From Bacillus sp. IITD106 (GTDB lineage: Bacteria; Bacillota; Bacilli; Bacillales; Bacillaceae_C): a DNA stretch of 64,000 bases. The notes below the pieces were generated by a model that was given only the letters and a program-made list of their open reading frames with translations, was not told the DNA's origin and did not search any database. Shown here piece after piece: positions 1-8,568 of this stretch. Each line of letters begins with the position of its first letter. Position 1 is the stretch's first letter. The stretch lies in NCBI RefSeq assembly GCF_019459225.1, contig NZ_JAIAZY010000015.1:28801-92800 (forward strand), read 5' to 3'. The position numbers and the translations under genes were made by a program.

Positions 1-297
1 TTCCGTATGGGCTCCCATGATTTCATCGATCTTTTCCTGAACAAATTCATTCGCCACTTCACGCAAACGATCCATCCGAATTTCAATTTCAGATTTCAAC
101 TTTTCATCATACACTTCTTTTATTTCCTTAGCCGCCGCTAGAACAGCAGCATCTGCGCTCGTTTGGCTGACCCGTTTACTGGCATACGTAGTAAAAAAAT
201 CAAAAAAGATGAAACTAATGAAAATCGCCCCTACTAATAACCCGATAATAACGAGAAGGGTATTTCCTTTTTCGTTACGAACGTAGCGGCTTATCAT
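1..297 (-). CDS. Tad-locus TadG/TadE-like membrane protein, C-terminus cut by window edge
   Basis: Partial gene running off the left edge; I translated 99 residues. It opens MISRYVRNEKGNTLLVIIG, followed by one hydrophobic segment (about residues 12-34) and a Ser/Ala/Lys-rich region. This is the layout of pseudopilin-like TadE/TadG proteins, which sit in the membrane and help assemble Flp pili. The NEKG motif before the hydrophobic stretch is shared with the two upstream genes. However, the position +5 after the Gly is Leu/Val rather than the Glu seen in processed prepilins. The start ATG overlaps the stop of the upstream gene by one base (TAATG), so translation is probably coupled. Family assignment rests on context and topology; the C-terminal von Willebrand-like part of TadG, if present, lies outside the window. 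Confidence 0.7.
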   Translation of the reverse strand, partial: MISRYVRNEKGNTLLVIIGLLVGAIFISFIFFDFFTTYASKRVSQTSADAAVLAAAKEIKEVYDEKLKSEIEIRMDRLREVANEFVQEKIDEIMGAHTE

Positions 298-680
298 TAG
301 TCATCCACCTCTTCTTTTGGCATGGAAGCACTCGCTTTTAATTCTTGGTCCAATTTTCCGATAAATGGAATTTTGATAGTCGGGACTTTTGCTTTGACCG
401 TCACCGTTACTTCCTTTCCATATGAAGTCGACCCTTCCGATACGGAGCTGCTCACTTTGATTCCGTGAGCAGCTCTGTTGACGGCAGCTCCGTAATCCCC
501 ATCAACTGCCGCAACCCGCGCGCCATCTCTCGCAGCCGATTCTGCTACAACGACTGTATAGGCTACTAAAGCGACCTGCCATATAAAAAGCAACGCCATC
601 ACAATCATCGGAAACACGGCTACAAATTCAATCAACTGTGAGCCTTTTTCATTTTTGGCATGTTGTAATACTCGTTTCAT
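297..680 (-). CDS. tadE: TadE-like pseudopilin
   Basis: 127 residues. A short basic leader ends in NEKG, followed by SQLIEF, so Glu sits at +5 after the Gly, the hallmark of type IV prepilin processing. A hydrophobic helix (about residues 17-40) follows and then a polar extracellular domain. TadE-type proteins are minor pseudopilins of the tight-adherence (Flp) secretion system, anchored in the cytoplasmic membrane. The gene is the eighth in a minus-strand tad operon, 17 bp downstream of the Flp-like pilin and overlapping the next gene by one base. A TadE/TadF distinction cannot be made from the sequence alone. Confidence 0.85.
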   Translation of the reverse strand: MKRVLQHAKNEKGSQLIEFVAVFPMIVMALLFIWQVALVAYTVVVAESAARDGARVAAVDGDYGAAVNRAAHGIKVSSSVSEGSTSYGKEVTVTVKAKVPTIKIPFIGKLDQELKASASMPKEEVDD

Positions 681-697
681 GCGCTACACATCCAATC

Positions 698-913
698 TTA
701 TTTATCACCGCTCAAACTATTAATCATTTTTACAAGTTGGTTTTTCACAGCCGTCCCAATGGTTGAATCACCTTTCATCGTGGCCGCGATTGCTCCCATA
801 ATCGCAAGCACCAGCATCCCAAGCGCAATCCACTCTAAGGCTTGTGCTCCTTTTTCGTTTTTCACATAAGAATCCCACTTCATTTTCATAGATACGTACA
901 TTTTGGTTAACAT
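698..913 (-). CDS. flp: Flp-family type IVc pilin
   Basis: 71 residues, the usual size of a Flp prepilin. The leader ends KNEKG, then AQALEW starts the mature protein with Glu at +5, followed by a hydrophobic helix to about residue 45. Trp replaces the Tyr common at +6 in Flp pilins. It would be the major subunit of the pilus, cut by a TadV/CpaA-type prepilin peptidase; no such gene is in the window. It has the strongest ribosome binding site of the operon (AGGAGG, 8 bases before ATG). An 79-bp gap containing a weak hairpin (arms TTCGAT/ATCGAA near 954-978) separates it from tadC, which could favour separate pilin mRNA. The pilin lies downstream of the assembly genes, not first as in many tad loci. 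Confidence 0.85.
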   Translation of the reverse strand: MLTKMYVSMKMKWDSYVKNEKGAQALEWIALGMLVLAIMGAIAATMKGDSTIGTAVKNQLVKMINSLSGDK

Positions 914-992
914 GATAATTCCTCCTAAATTTATTATTCTTTAATTAAATTGGTTCGATGATTGACTAAAAGAATCGAAAACTTAAATCCAC

Positions 993-1928
993 CTAGAACC
1001 ACACATCCAGTCCAAATGCTTCCGGATTGTACAACATGTTTAAAAAGAGCAAGCCGATGATCAATAAAAATACGGCAGGTGCAACTAGGAAAGTGGTGAC
1101 GAGCGTTACTTGCGGGCTTGCCTTTGCCGCTTTTTCCTTGGCGCGATACCCTCTCATAGCGCGTAAGTTTTCAGCTTGAACGCGAAAGGTTGTGGATACA
1201 GGGACCCCTAAATCCGATCCTTGCACTAATGAATTGACGAGCATTTCCAATTCCTTTGATGTGTTGCGATCCAAGATGTGCTGAAAGGCTTGGCGTCTTG
1301 GAACTCCTAAATCTATTTCTCTATTAAATCGTTGGAATTCCTCGCTTAGCGGCCCGTCCATTTGGTTCGTTACCTGGCGTAATGCCGCATCCAATGATAC
1401 TCCTGCTTGCAAGGTAATACTGACTGTATCGAGAAAATCGGGCATCATTGTACTAATCATTTCTTGCCTTTCTTTCCCCAAATACATGATCCAAAGTGAA
1501 GGAAACATAAACCCGGTAATGGGTAAAATTAGCAACAAAAACAGCGCGAAAGGCATTCCTAAAAACGAATATATGATAGAGAATGAGAGCAAACCCATTC
1601 CTAAAACAAACCTAAGTCCATGCAAGCCTTTCTTCGTTAATCCCATTGGATTTCCTGCTCTGACAAGCATTTGCTCATCTTTTTGAAAATCAAACATTAA
1701 TTTGTACTTTTCCGCTGTCGGACCAACGTATTCCGCTGCTTTAATAAGCGGCTCCCATATGATTTCGGCTAATTTCTTTCGACTTTTCATCCGTTTCGAT
1801 TGCTGCAAATGAGTCAGCAATTTTTCTTTTTTTGCGATATAGAGCCATATAAAGATAAAACTAATAAAGATAAATATTAAGATTATCACCGTCAGCAACT
1901 GAACGAGTATGTCAAAATAAGGACTCAT
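993..1928 (-). CDS. tadC: Tad pilus assembly inner-membrane protein TadC
   Basis: 311 residues with a type II secretion GspF-like domain (about residues 140-300). It has an N-terminal membrane segment, a central pair (about 105-150) and a C-terminal one (about 275-300). TadB and TadC form the inner-membrane platform that works with the TadA ATPase to extrude Flp pilins. The region PDFLDTVSITLQAGVSLDAA matches the conserved GspF-type helix of the family. The gene follows tadB with a 6-bp gap, start ATG preceded by GGGTG. Identification is firm from order (tadA-tadB-tadC) and topology. Confidence 0.93.
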   Translation of the reverse strand: MSPYFDILVQLLTVIILIFIFISFIFIWLYIAKKEKLLTHLQQSKRMKSRKKLAEIIWEPLIKAAEYVGPTAEKYKLMFDFQKDEQMLVRAGNPMGLTKKGLHGLRFVLGMGLLSFSIIYSFLGMPFALFLLLILPITGFMFPSLWIMYLGKERQEMISTMMPDFLDTVSITLQAGVSLDAALRQVTNQMDGPLSEEFQRFNREIDLGVPRRQAFQHILDRNTSKELEMLVNSLVQGSDLGVPVSTTFRVQAENLRAMRGYRAKEKAAKASPQVTLVTTFLVAPAVFLLIIGLLFLNMLYNPEAFGLDVWF

Positions 1929-1934
1929 CGTAAG

Positions 1935-2867
1935 CTACACCCTTATCGTTGTTATTTTTCTTATGACGAGAAACGCGAGGAACTGCATCCCTATGAAAAT
2001 CGTTAATAGGACAAGTCCCCATTTTGTAAACAGTGGGTTTAAGAAACCTTCAATGAATAAATTCATCATCAACGCCATCATCAATGGCATGATAGGAAGA
2101 ATGAGTGCAATGAACCTCGCCTCAGCTGTTACGGTGTCCACTTCCTTATTTACTCTGGCCCTTTCCTCAAGTGTATCTGCCATAATACTCAAAACTTCCG
2201 CCAAATTACCTCCGACCCGATGCTGGATGATGATCGTGCTGACAAAGATGTTTAATTCCTTACTCGCAAACCTCTCGCGAAGCTGATTCATGACATCTTC
2301 AAAGTTAGTCCCTAACCGAAGCTGCTGAACCATCCCATTAAATTCGGGCCCAATTGGCGCTTTTAGCTCCTCTCCAACCATTTCAATCCCTTGGGGAATC
2401 GTGAGTCCAGCCTTCATCGTGTTGCTCATCATCCGACAAACTTCAGGCAATTGCCGATTCAACTTTTCCGTCAGTTGATTTTGCCTTGACTTTAAGAAAA
2501 GCTTAGAACCGAACCAAATGATCAAGTATGCCAGAGTAATATTTATGATAAAAATAAGCTTGAACAGAAAGTGCCCAACAAAGAGAAAGGATCCAAAGAG
2601 AAGAATGCAAATACCGACATATTCAGATGGTTTTAATTGAATATCTGCTTGGATCAACTTCTTTTTTAAATCTTCCGCTAATTCAGACTGATCATATTTA
2701 TCTCCGATTAAAATAATCGAACTTTTTCTTTCTTTGCTGAGCTCAGTATTGAACCATTTTTCTATTTTTTTATTGGCTTTATTGGCATTTTTATAGTTTA
2801 TAAAATAGTAAATTGAGATGAAAAGTGAAAAAAAGGTAGCACTGCCCGTTAAAATAACCGCATTCAC
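1935..2867 (-). CDS. tadB: Tad pilus assembly inner-membrane protein TadB
   Basis: 310 residues, GspF-like domain in the second half (about residues 135-280), with membrane segments near the N-terminus, around 85-125 and at the C-terminus. The segment around LPEVCRMMSNTMKAGLTIPQ is the typical GspF/TadB helix-turn-helix of the platform. It pairs with TadC and couples to the TadA ATPase. The start is GTG, overlapping the tadA stop as GTGA, a classic translational-coupling junction. A few bases downstream is an out-of-frame ATG that should not be used. Confidence 0.93.
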   Translation of the reverse strand: MNAVILTGSATFFSLFISIYYFINYKNANKANKKIEKWFNTELSKERKSSIILIGDKYDQSELAEDLKKKLIQADIQLKPSEYVGICILLFGSFLFVGHFLFKLIFIINITLAYLIIWFGSKLFLKSRQNQLTEKLNRQLPEVCRMMSNTMKAGLTIPQGIEMVGEELKAPIGPEFNGMVQQLRLGTNFEDVMNQLRERFASKELNIFVSTIIIQHRVGGNLAEVLSIMADTLEERARVNKEVDTVTAEARFIALILPIMPLMMALMMNLFIEGFLNPLFTKWGLVLLTIFIGMQFLAFLVIRKITTIRV

Positions 2868-4195
2868 AACAACACCCCTTCCTTGAATAATGTTGCTGGA
2901 ATCTCAATCCCATAGGATTTCATCCGGGAATATACTTGAGGTACATACCCTGTTGAAATAAATGAACCTAGTATTCTCCCTTTTTCATCAACACCATGCC
3001 TTTCGAATTTAAAAATATCCCTGATTTCAATCGAACCATTATTCTCGGTAATTTCGGCAATGCTGACGAGTTTTCTTTTTCCATCTGGCAGTCTTTCACT
3101 TTGGACAATAAGATCAAGCGCACCGACAAAATATTGACGTACGACATCAACCGTAAGCGACAGACCAGACATGATGACCATTGCCTCAAGTCGTCCGAGT
3201 GCATCCTTCGGGGAATTGGCGTGAACCGTCGTAAGGGAACCTTCATGTCCAGTATTCATCGCTTGAAGCATATCAATCGCTTCTGATCCCCTGACCTCAC
3301 CAACGATAATTCTATCGGGGCGCATTCTCAGGGCATTTCGTACAAGCATGCGGATATTGATCTCACCCTTCCCCTCCATATTGTTAGGGCGTGCCTCCAT
3401 TCGCACCAAATTATCGTGTTCAAATTTCAACTCTGCCATATCTTCAATAATGACAACTCGTTCACCATACGGAATGGAACTCGATAATACGTTCAAGAGT
3501 GTCGTTTTCCCGCTCCCGGTTCCTCCCGAAACTAAAATATTGCATTTGGCTCGTACAGCTGCTTGTAAAAATTCACTAATCTCTTCTGTAAATGTTCCAA
3601 AATTAATTAAATCATTATGTGTAAAAGGATTTTTATTAAATTTTCGAATGGAAAGAATCGGTCCGTTTAAACTGATCGGCGGAATAACAGCATTTACCCG
3701 ACTTCCATCATGCAAGCGAGCATCAACCATCGGAGAGCTTTCATCGATTCTTCGTCCAATTGGAGCGATAATTCTATCGATAATATGGCGAATATGCTCA
3801 TCGTCCTTGAATCTGACATCCGTCTTAATTAATTTCCCTTCCTGCTCGATATAAATATCTCGTGGACCATTCACCATTATTTCAGTAATGCTATCTTCTT
3901 TCAGAAGAGCCTCTAAGGGACCATATCCAACAGATTCGTTAATAATCTGCTTGACGAGTGCTTCCATTTCTTGCCTTGGAATAATAGCTCTTTCTTCTTC
4001 GATCATTCGATATACTAATCGTTCAATTGTTTGGCGCATTTCTTTCGGTGGAAGAGTAGTGATTGTTTCAAGGTCCGATTCTTTTATTAAACGGTTTTTA
4101 TAATGCCTTGCCCGTCTTTCCAGCTCCATGTCCATTACATTCCACTCGTCGCTTGCATGTAATGAATAATCTTTCATTTTTTCGAACCATTGCAT
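2864..4195 (-). CDS. tadA: Tad pilus secretion ATPase TadA/CpaF
   Basis: About 443 residues, the length of CpaF/TadA-type type II/IV secretion ATPases. Walker A GGTGSGKT is at about residues 224-231 and Walker B RIIVGEVRG at about 295-303; between them lies the Asp box, and a His box region (TTVHANSP) follows. It is a cytoplasmic hexameric motor that energises pilin export. I chose the ATG at 4195 because the AGGAG at the end of tadZ is about 10 bases upstream; the longer GTG at 4204 would start one base after that site. It overlaps tadB by four bases. Confidence 0.96.
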   Translation of the reverse strand: MQWFEKMKDYSLHASDEWNVMDMELERRARHYKNRLIKESDLETITTLPPKEMRQTIERLVYRMIEEERAIIPRQEMEALVKQIINESVGYGPLEALLKEDSITEIMVNGPRDIYIEQEGKLIKTDVRFKDDEHIRHIIDRIIAPIGRRIDESSPMVDARLHDGSRVNAVIPPISLNGPILSIRKFNKNPFTHNDLINFGTFTEEISEFLQAAVRAKCNILVSGGTGSGKTTLLNVLSSSIPYGERVVIIEDMAELKFEHDNLVRMEARPNNMEGKGEINIRMLVRNALRMRPDRIIVGEVRGSEAIDMLQAMNTGHEGSLTTVHANSPKDALGRLEAMVIMSGLSLTVDVVRQYFVGALDLIVQSERLPDGKRKLVSIAEITENNGSIEIRDIFKFERHGVDEKGRILGSFISTGYVPQVYSRMKSYGIEIPATLFKEGVLL

Positions 4196-4200
4196 TTGGA

Positions 4201-5328
4201 TCACACTCCTTTTACAATCGACTTTTTAACCATCTTCCTCACGTCTTGAGCGGTTTTAGATACGCCTTTATCGTGTTTTTTATGATAAAAAGGTCTTCCC
4301 ATATTGATAAAAGGCTGCACTCCGTAAAAGTCAGCACGAATACTGCCTACAATTGGTAAATCGATTAACGTGCCAATATTTTTTTCCGACAGTTCACTTT
4401 TATTATTGTTACGGTTAATAATGACGGAAACATTGTTTTTGTTGCCGATTTGGTAGCGTTGAAAATGATTGATCGTATGCTTCAAACCGCGAACTGATAA
4501 ACTATCAGGGTTCAGTATGTAGTAAATATGTGTCGCTTCATTTAAAGCGGTAAAGGTGGTTGAATTAAAAATAGATGGCAAGTCCAATATCACTTGATCA
4601 AAGTGATTTCGACAGGTTCTTATGATTCTAGTAATCATTTCATCTGTCGCCATTTCGATTTGCTCCGGGTTTGCTGGACTTAACAATACATGAATTCCTG
4701 TATTTTCTTCCCTCACGGCAACATTTTGAATATGGTTAATGGAAAGTTCGTTAATGACAGGGAGCAAATCCATATAAGATCTTTCCGGCTCAATGCCAAA
4801 CACGACTTCAACACCGCCAAATTGAACATTAAAGTCAATCAAAATGACACGTTGATCACACTGCATTTGCAAATTTTGCGCTACCATTGCGGCAATTAAT
4901 GTTTTTCCGGTTCCGCCTTTTGCACTGTAAAAAGCTCTTACATCACCTGAGCCTTCAAAAGCATAATAATCATTTCCGGAACGACCGCTTACAAAGTTCG
5001 GAAGCGGCTTTTGTAAAATAGAAACTAATTTGTCTAGTTCTTCCGGAATAATGACTAATTCTTTCGCTCCGAGCTTCATCCATTTTCTTGCATTTTCAAA
5101 GGAACGATCTCTTACTAACCCAATTAATACGCTTGTCATAGGGATATGAGCAGGTGAAATATCATCTATCATCAATTCATCTATTAAAAAATAGGAAATA
5201 TTATCTTCTGCAACATGAGGACCTTGCCATTCATTTGCCTCTAGAATTTCAACATTATATAAAATCCTTTTTACATCCATCATTAATGATTCATCATCTG
5301 TGACAAGCATCGCTTTTGTACTTCTCAT
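4201..5328 (-). CDS. tadZ: TadZ/CpaE-type ParA-like localisation ATPase
   Basis: 375 residues in two parts. Residues 1-110 resemble an atypical receiver domain, and from about 131 comes a MinD/ParA-fold ATPase with deviant Walker A KGGTGKT (about 137-143) and VILIDFNVQFGG as the A' region. CpaE/TadZ proteins place the Tad machine in the cell, usually at a pole. An acidic pocket with Asp is present in the receiver-like part (VTDDES near the N-terminus), but a phosphorylatable centre is not obvious. RBS GAGG precedes the ATG. The gene abuts tadA with no real gap. Confidence 0.9.
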   Translation of the reverse strand: MRSTKAMLVTDDESLMMDVKRILYNVEILEANEWQGPHVAEDNISYFLIDELMIDDISPAHIPMTSVLIGLVRDRSFENARKWMKLGAKELVIIPEELDKLVSILQKPLPNFVSGRSGNDYYAFEGSGDVRAFYSAKGGTGKTLIAAMVAQNLQMQCDQRVILIDFNVQFGGVEVVFGIEPERSYMDLLPVINELSINHIQNVAVREENTGIHVLLSPANPEQIEMATDEMITRIIRTCRNHFDQVILDLPSIFNSTTFTALNEATHIYYILNPDSLSVRGLKHTINHFQRYQIGNKNNVSVIINRNNNKSELSEKNIGTLIDLPIVGSIRADFYGVQPFINMGRPFYHKKHDKGVSKTAQDVRKMVKKSIVKGV

Positions 5329-5365
5329 AAATAAACCTCATTTCTTACGGTTTTACTGCTCAATA

Positions 5366-6190
5366 TTATTTTTTGTCTCCCTTATCATCTTTCTTTTCTT
5401 CTACCTTTTTAGTTTCTTCTTTCTTGTTAACTTCTTTGTCAGAAGCTTGCGCTGGTGGATTTTCTATTGCTTCAGTATTTTCCTTCACTTCTTGTTCAAC
5501 GGGTTCCTGTTGAACCGGAGCTTCTGCAGCTTGATTCTCTGAATCTGTTTGACTATTATCCGTTTCGAGTTGATTGACTCTAAGTATACGAATTTGATCA
5601 GCCGTATTTTGCATATGGATTAGCTGCTCTGCTTGCTGAATCGTCAACGATACTTTAATTGCCATACCTGGACTATTTTTGTCATCTACACGAATCGATT
5701 CACTTTGGATGACATCGATATTGTTCATAATTCGTTTTGTTTCTATTTTTCCTTCATGATCGGATTTGTATGATGCGATAATGTCCACCTTATCTCCAAC
5801 GAAAATTTCCTGATCCATGATGACATTCTCCGTTGGGTTCAACCAAACAATTCGATATCCTTCTGGAATATCCACTCGTGCTCTTATTAAATTTCTTGTA
5901 ATAAGATCACCTTTTTTCATATTTACAATAAAAAGATGATCTTCCATCTCTTTTTCACTCGTTAAGAATGAAGAGACAGCACTGGACTTAGGGATACTTA
6001 ACCAATCAATCATATCAGGGGTGATTTCGGTATAGGCCGATACATCCTTTTTTGCAACAGCTACTTTAACAGATTGACCCATCAGTTCTTTCGCTTGGGA
6101 AACTTGGCTATTTATAAACCATCCCATTACGATTGCAAGTAAAAAAGCAATCGTTAAAAATATAAAAGCTTTTCTTTTCGCACTAATCAT
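5366..6190 (-). CDS. cpaB: CpaB/RcpC-type pilus assembly protein
   Basis: 274 residues. An N-terminal membrane anchor (about residues 8-27) is followed by an SAF domain (about 40-105) typical of CpaB/RcpC, then a second beta-rich domain, and a low-complexity Glu/Lys tail (about 225-274). In Gram-negative bacteria CpaB works with the outer-membrane secretin; in a Gram-positive cell it must act outside the membrane without a secretin, and none is encoded here. The Glu/Lys-rich tail, ending in repeated KKEE/KKDDK blocks, may contact the wall. RBS GGAGG is 6 bases before the ATG. Confidence 0.9.
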   Translation of the reverse strand: MISAKRKAFIFLTIAFLLAIVMGWFINSQVSQAKELMGQSVKVAVAKKDVSAYTEITPDMIDWLSIPKSSAVSSFLTSEKEMEDHLFIVNMKKGDLITRNLIRARVDIPEGYRIVWLNPTENVIMDQEIFVGDKVDIIASYKSDHEGKIETKRIMNNIDVIQSESIRVDDKNSPGMAIKVSLTIQQAEQLIHMQNTADQIRILRVNQLETDNSQTDSENQAAEAPVQQEPVEQEVKENTEAIENPPAQASDKEVNKKEETKKVEEKKDDKGDKK

Positions 6191-6231
6191 GGCGTTCCTC
6201 CATCATCACATACAAGATTCTCAACTTGCTT

Positions 6232-6963
6232 CTATTCCATCGTTACAGCTTGAATAAATGGGATTCCGACTGGCAACGATTCTTCATTTATTTGAATTTG
6301 TTTATTTACGTTAGGCAGTTCTTTATCTATTCCTTTACTTACCGCCCATATTTGATTCACATTCTCTTTTTCACAAATAAACTTCCAAAGCCCGTCCAAA
6401 TTTCCGGATTGATGTGTTTTAATCCTTCCATTCGGAAGCATTTCAATAAGTAAAAAGATATTCTTTTTATTTTCCTTATAAATCGCGCTATATTTATTTG
6501 CTTGTAAGATCTTTGATGGGCTCGGAGATATAGTCCAACTAGATATGTTCGTTCTTACTTTTTGAAGATGACTCATCACATCGTTGTACGTTGCACCTGT
6601 ATGTATCATACTTAAGACCTCATTTTTAAAAAATACATACTCCGCTTTGCTGCCTTGAATAGGAATGGGCCAGAAGATCTTATTAGGAAAAAACCAATTT
6701 TGTAGTCGGTCGAACATCTCTTTTGATCCGTACCTAGCATCGAAGAAATAAATAATTTTATCTTTTTCTTTAAATAAATTGGAAAAATACTCCAGCTCCG
6801 TATCGATTGTTTGCGTCTTGAGGGAAAGTTTCTTGGAGGCGAGTCCAGGCTTGTTAAATCGGATAGCGTCTTGAAGTTGTCCATATTTCCCTTTTAAATA
6901 TGCCTCCTTAATTGTTTCATCTTCTTCCTTTACACCTATCATTTCGTCTACAAGTAATAACAT
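6232..6963 (-). CDS. Unknown protein, first gene of the tad operon
   Basis: 243 residues with no family I recognise, no signal peptide and no clear membrane helix, so probably cytoplasmic. It is mixed alpha/beta, rich in Lys, Ile, Asn and aromatic residues. The N-terminal MLLLVDEM is hydrophobic but too short to span a membrane. Its position directly after the operon promoter, 41 bp before cpaB and on the same strand as seven recognisable tad genes, suggests an accessory or regulatory role in pilus production (inference). The RBS AAGGGG lies 8 bases before ATG, supporting this start. Confidence 0.75.
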   Translation of the reverse strand: MLLLVDEMIGVKEEDETIKEAYLKGKYGQLQDAIRFNKPGLASKKLSLKTQTIDTELEYFSNLFKEKDKIIYFFDARYGSKEMFDRLQNWFFPNKIFWPIPIQGSKAEYVFFKNEVLSMIHTGATYNDVMSHLQKVRTNISSWTISPSPSKILQANKYSAIYKENKKNIFLLIEMLPNGRIKTHQSGNLDGLWKFICEKENVNQIWAVSKGIDKELPNVNKQIQINEESLPVGIPFIQAVTME

Positions 6964-7178
6964 GAAAATACCCCTTATTCACTTCGAAAAATGTATAGCT
7001 TTTTACCTTTCATTAACTAATATCACGTGTTCACAATCTGGTCAATTTAGTACAAAAATCACAAAAATTTGCATCTAGTGATTTTTTCCTAAAGAGCCAT
7101 CATAAGGTGAACATTTTTAAGGTCTAATGAATTAGTTTAAATAAGAAAAATTTGGGTAAATGTTAAATCGAATTCCAT
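6964..7178 (-). other. Untranslated leader of the tad operon
   Basis: AT-rich stretch between promoter and first gene. It contains a run of AT tracts and no ORF with an RBS. I could not fold it into any riboswitch I know. Its length (about 200 nt) leaves room for an undetected regulatory structure. Confidence 0.3.
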
Positions 7179-7207
7179 ATATTGTAAAATAATTTTCTGT
7201 CTGTCAA
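7179..7207 (-). promoter_or_regulatory. Sigma-A-like promoter of the tad operon
   Basis: On the minus strand, TTGACA (7207-7202) and CAATAT (7184-7179) are separated by 17 bases. Transcription would start near 7172, giving a leader of about 200 nt before the first gene. The -10 deviates from TATAAT, consistent with a regulated promoter. No other good promoter is visible before the pilin genes. Confidence 0.6.
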
Positions 7208-7261
7208 AAAATAGGGAAAAATTAATCATTTTTCAAAATAATGCCGGAAAGTGCAAGCGAC

Positions 7262-7295
7262 ATATAAAAACTGACACTATGGGCGTAATGTCAGT
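7262..7295 (-). terminator. Rho-independent terminator of the DUF1906 gene
   Basis: Arms ACTGACA (7295-7289) and TGTCAGT (7276-7270) with a 12-base loop, followed on the minus strand by TTTTATATG. It lies 13 bp past the stop of the 7308-8144 gene. Confidence 0.75.
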
Positions 7296-7307
7296 CTCTT
7301 ACCAAAC

Positions 7308-8144
7308 TTATTCTATTAATTTCCCTTTAAACAAATTTGTATCAATATTACAGCTTTTTGCATCAATACCATATTGCCAACCTAGGACATTCGAATCTTT
7401 TGGTGCTTCCGGGCCATATTTAGGAGCTTTTTTCTCAGAAGTAATACCGGCTTGTGGATGCGCTGACCAAAGGATCATCTCTTTTCTCAAGTCTTTTTTA
7501 CTATCAGCTGCCTTATTAAATGCCGAAAATAATGCATTTTTGGAGTCAAAGACACCGTAGATTCCAGGAGTATAAGACGATTTTTTTATTTCATCAAACC
7601 AGCCTTCAATGAATTTCGAATCCACTGGAAAAGATGGTTCAATATCAGCAAAGATTGCCTTTCCTTTTGGAATCTTTAGATCCTGCACAAAAGAAATTGC
7701 TTTTTTCGCATGGGATTTACCATTATCGTAGCCTTCTGCTTCCGTTATATGATTATAGATTATTAGAATCTTTACTTTGTTTGAATGGAGATAATTGATT
7801 TCTTCTGAAGTTAGCCCAAAGGAAACATCCTCTATATTTCCTAAGTATCTTCCCCATATTTTAGGCGTTCCAAATTCTTCTTTTACACAAGCATATATTT
7901 CTTTTGACGTTAGGCTTGCTGAGTCCACTCCCCAAAGAATATCATCAGGGCTAACGCTATTATCTTTGCGCTTTTTATCACCTTTTTTAGCCTTTTTCCC
8001 CTCTTTCTTGCCACTTTCCTCTTCATGCTGCTTTTTACTTTGACCATTTTTATCATCATCTCGATCAATTGAAAAATAGATGATGAAGGGAATTAATAAA
8101 ATGATAAATATGGTGCCAATGATGAGGAAATTTCTTTTATTCAT
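7308..8144 (-). CDS. Membrane-anchored DUF1906 glycoside-hydrolase-like protein
   Basis: 278 residues. An N-terminal membrane anchor (about residues 5-24) is followed by a charged Lys/Asp/Glu linker (about 27-65), then a DUF1906 domain (Rv2525c-type, a TIM-barrel relative of GH25 lysozymes). Visible motifs are WGVDSAS at the domain start, the acidic pair in IFADIEPSF, and WQYG near the end. Family members are thought to act on, or bind, cell-wall polysaccharide; catalysis is not proven for them. It is a stand-alone gene with its own terminator. It would sit outside the membrane facing peptidoglycan. Confidence 0.8.
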   Translation of the reverse strand: MNKRNFLIIGTIFIILLIPFIIYFSIDRDDDKNGQSKKQHEEESGKKEGKKAKKGDKKRKDNSVSPDDILWGVDSASLTSKEIYACVKEEFGTPKIWGRYLGNIEDVSFGLTSEEINYLHSNKVKILIIYNHITEAEGYDNGKSHAKKAISFVQDLKIPKGKAIFADIEPSFPVDSKFIEGWFDEIKKSSYTPGIYGVFDSKNALFSAFNKAADSKKDLRKEMILWSAHPQAGITSEKKAPKYGPEAPKDSNVLGWQYGIDAKSCNIDTNLFKGKLIE

Positions 8145-8314
8145 TTCCTTTCCCTCCTACTCTCTCTTCAGAGTATGCAGAGAAAAAGAAAAGGTCATAT
8201 TATTATAGATTAGCTTGTACTACAAAAATGGGCATTTTACGATGGTTGATTTTACACATAGACACGGTTAGTACATAGAATAAGGTATCTAGACTAAAGG
8301 AGGTGCCTTTTTTT

Positions 8315-8425
8315 ATGGATGGTGGATTTGGAGTTGGTTACGGAGGCTTTGCATTAGTTGTCGTGCTGTTTATTCTCTTAGTTATTATAGGTGCAGCATT
8401 TGTTGGTGGATATGGGTACATTTAA
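8315..8425 (+). CDS. YjcZ-family tiny membrane spore protein
   Basis: 36 residues, MDGGFGVGYGGF followed by a hydrophobic helix and GGYGYI at the end. This is the pattern of the YjcZ/tiny-TM family found in Bacillus spores, small Gly/Tyr-rich peptides with one membrane helix. The RBS AAAGGAGGTG is 9 bases before ATG, which is very strong. Function in the family is unknown, with expression in sporulation reported for relatives. It is a single gene flanked by terminators. Confidence 0.85.
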   Translation: MDGGFGVGYGGFALVVVLFILLVIIGAAFVGGYGYI

Positions 8426-8450
8426 GAGCCATACCATTAACATAAAAAAA

Positions 8451-8496
8451 TAAAAAAAAGCTTTTCTTTCCTTTTAAAAGTGGAAAGAAAAGCTTT
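8451..8496. terminator. Strong hairpin between YjcZ gene and the next region
   Basis: A perfect 15-bp stem (8457-8471 with 8482-8496) with a 10-base loop. The T-run is on the minus-strand side (the plus strand has AAAAAAAA just before the stem), while the plus-strand side only has CATTGTTT. It therefore fits best as a terminator for a minus-strand transcript, or as a weaker one for the spore gene. Confidence 0.7.
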
Positions 8497-8568
8497 CATT
8501 GTTTAATGCTTTGGTATTGCCTTGCAAATACTTTCCAATCATCTAAAAAGTATGGCCATATACTTAAC

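Noticed and set aside
3348..3854. Long plus-strand frame inside tadA
   Set aside because: It is an antisense shadow of the ATPase gene; the minus-strand frame has all catalytic motifs.
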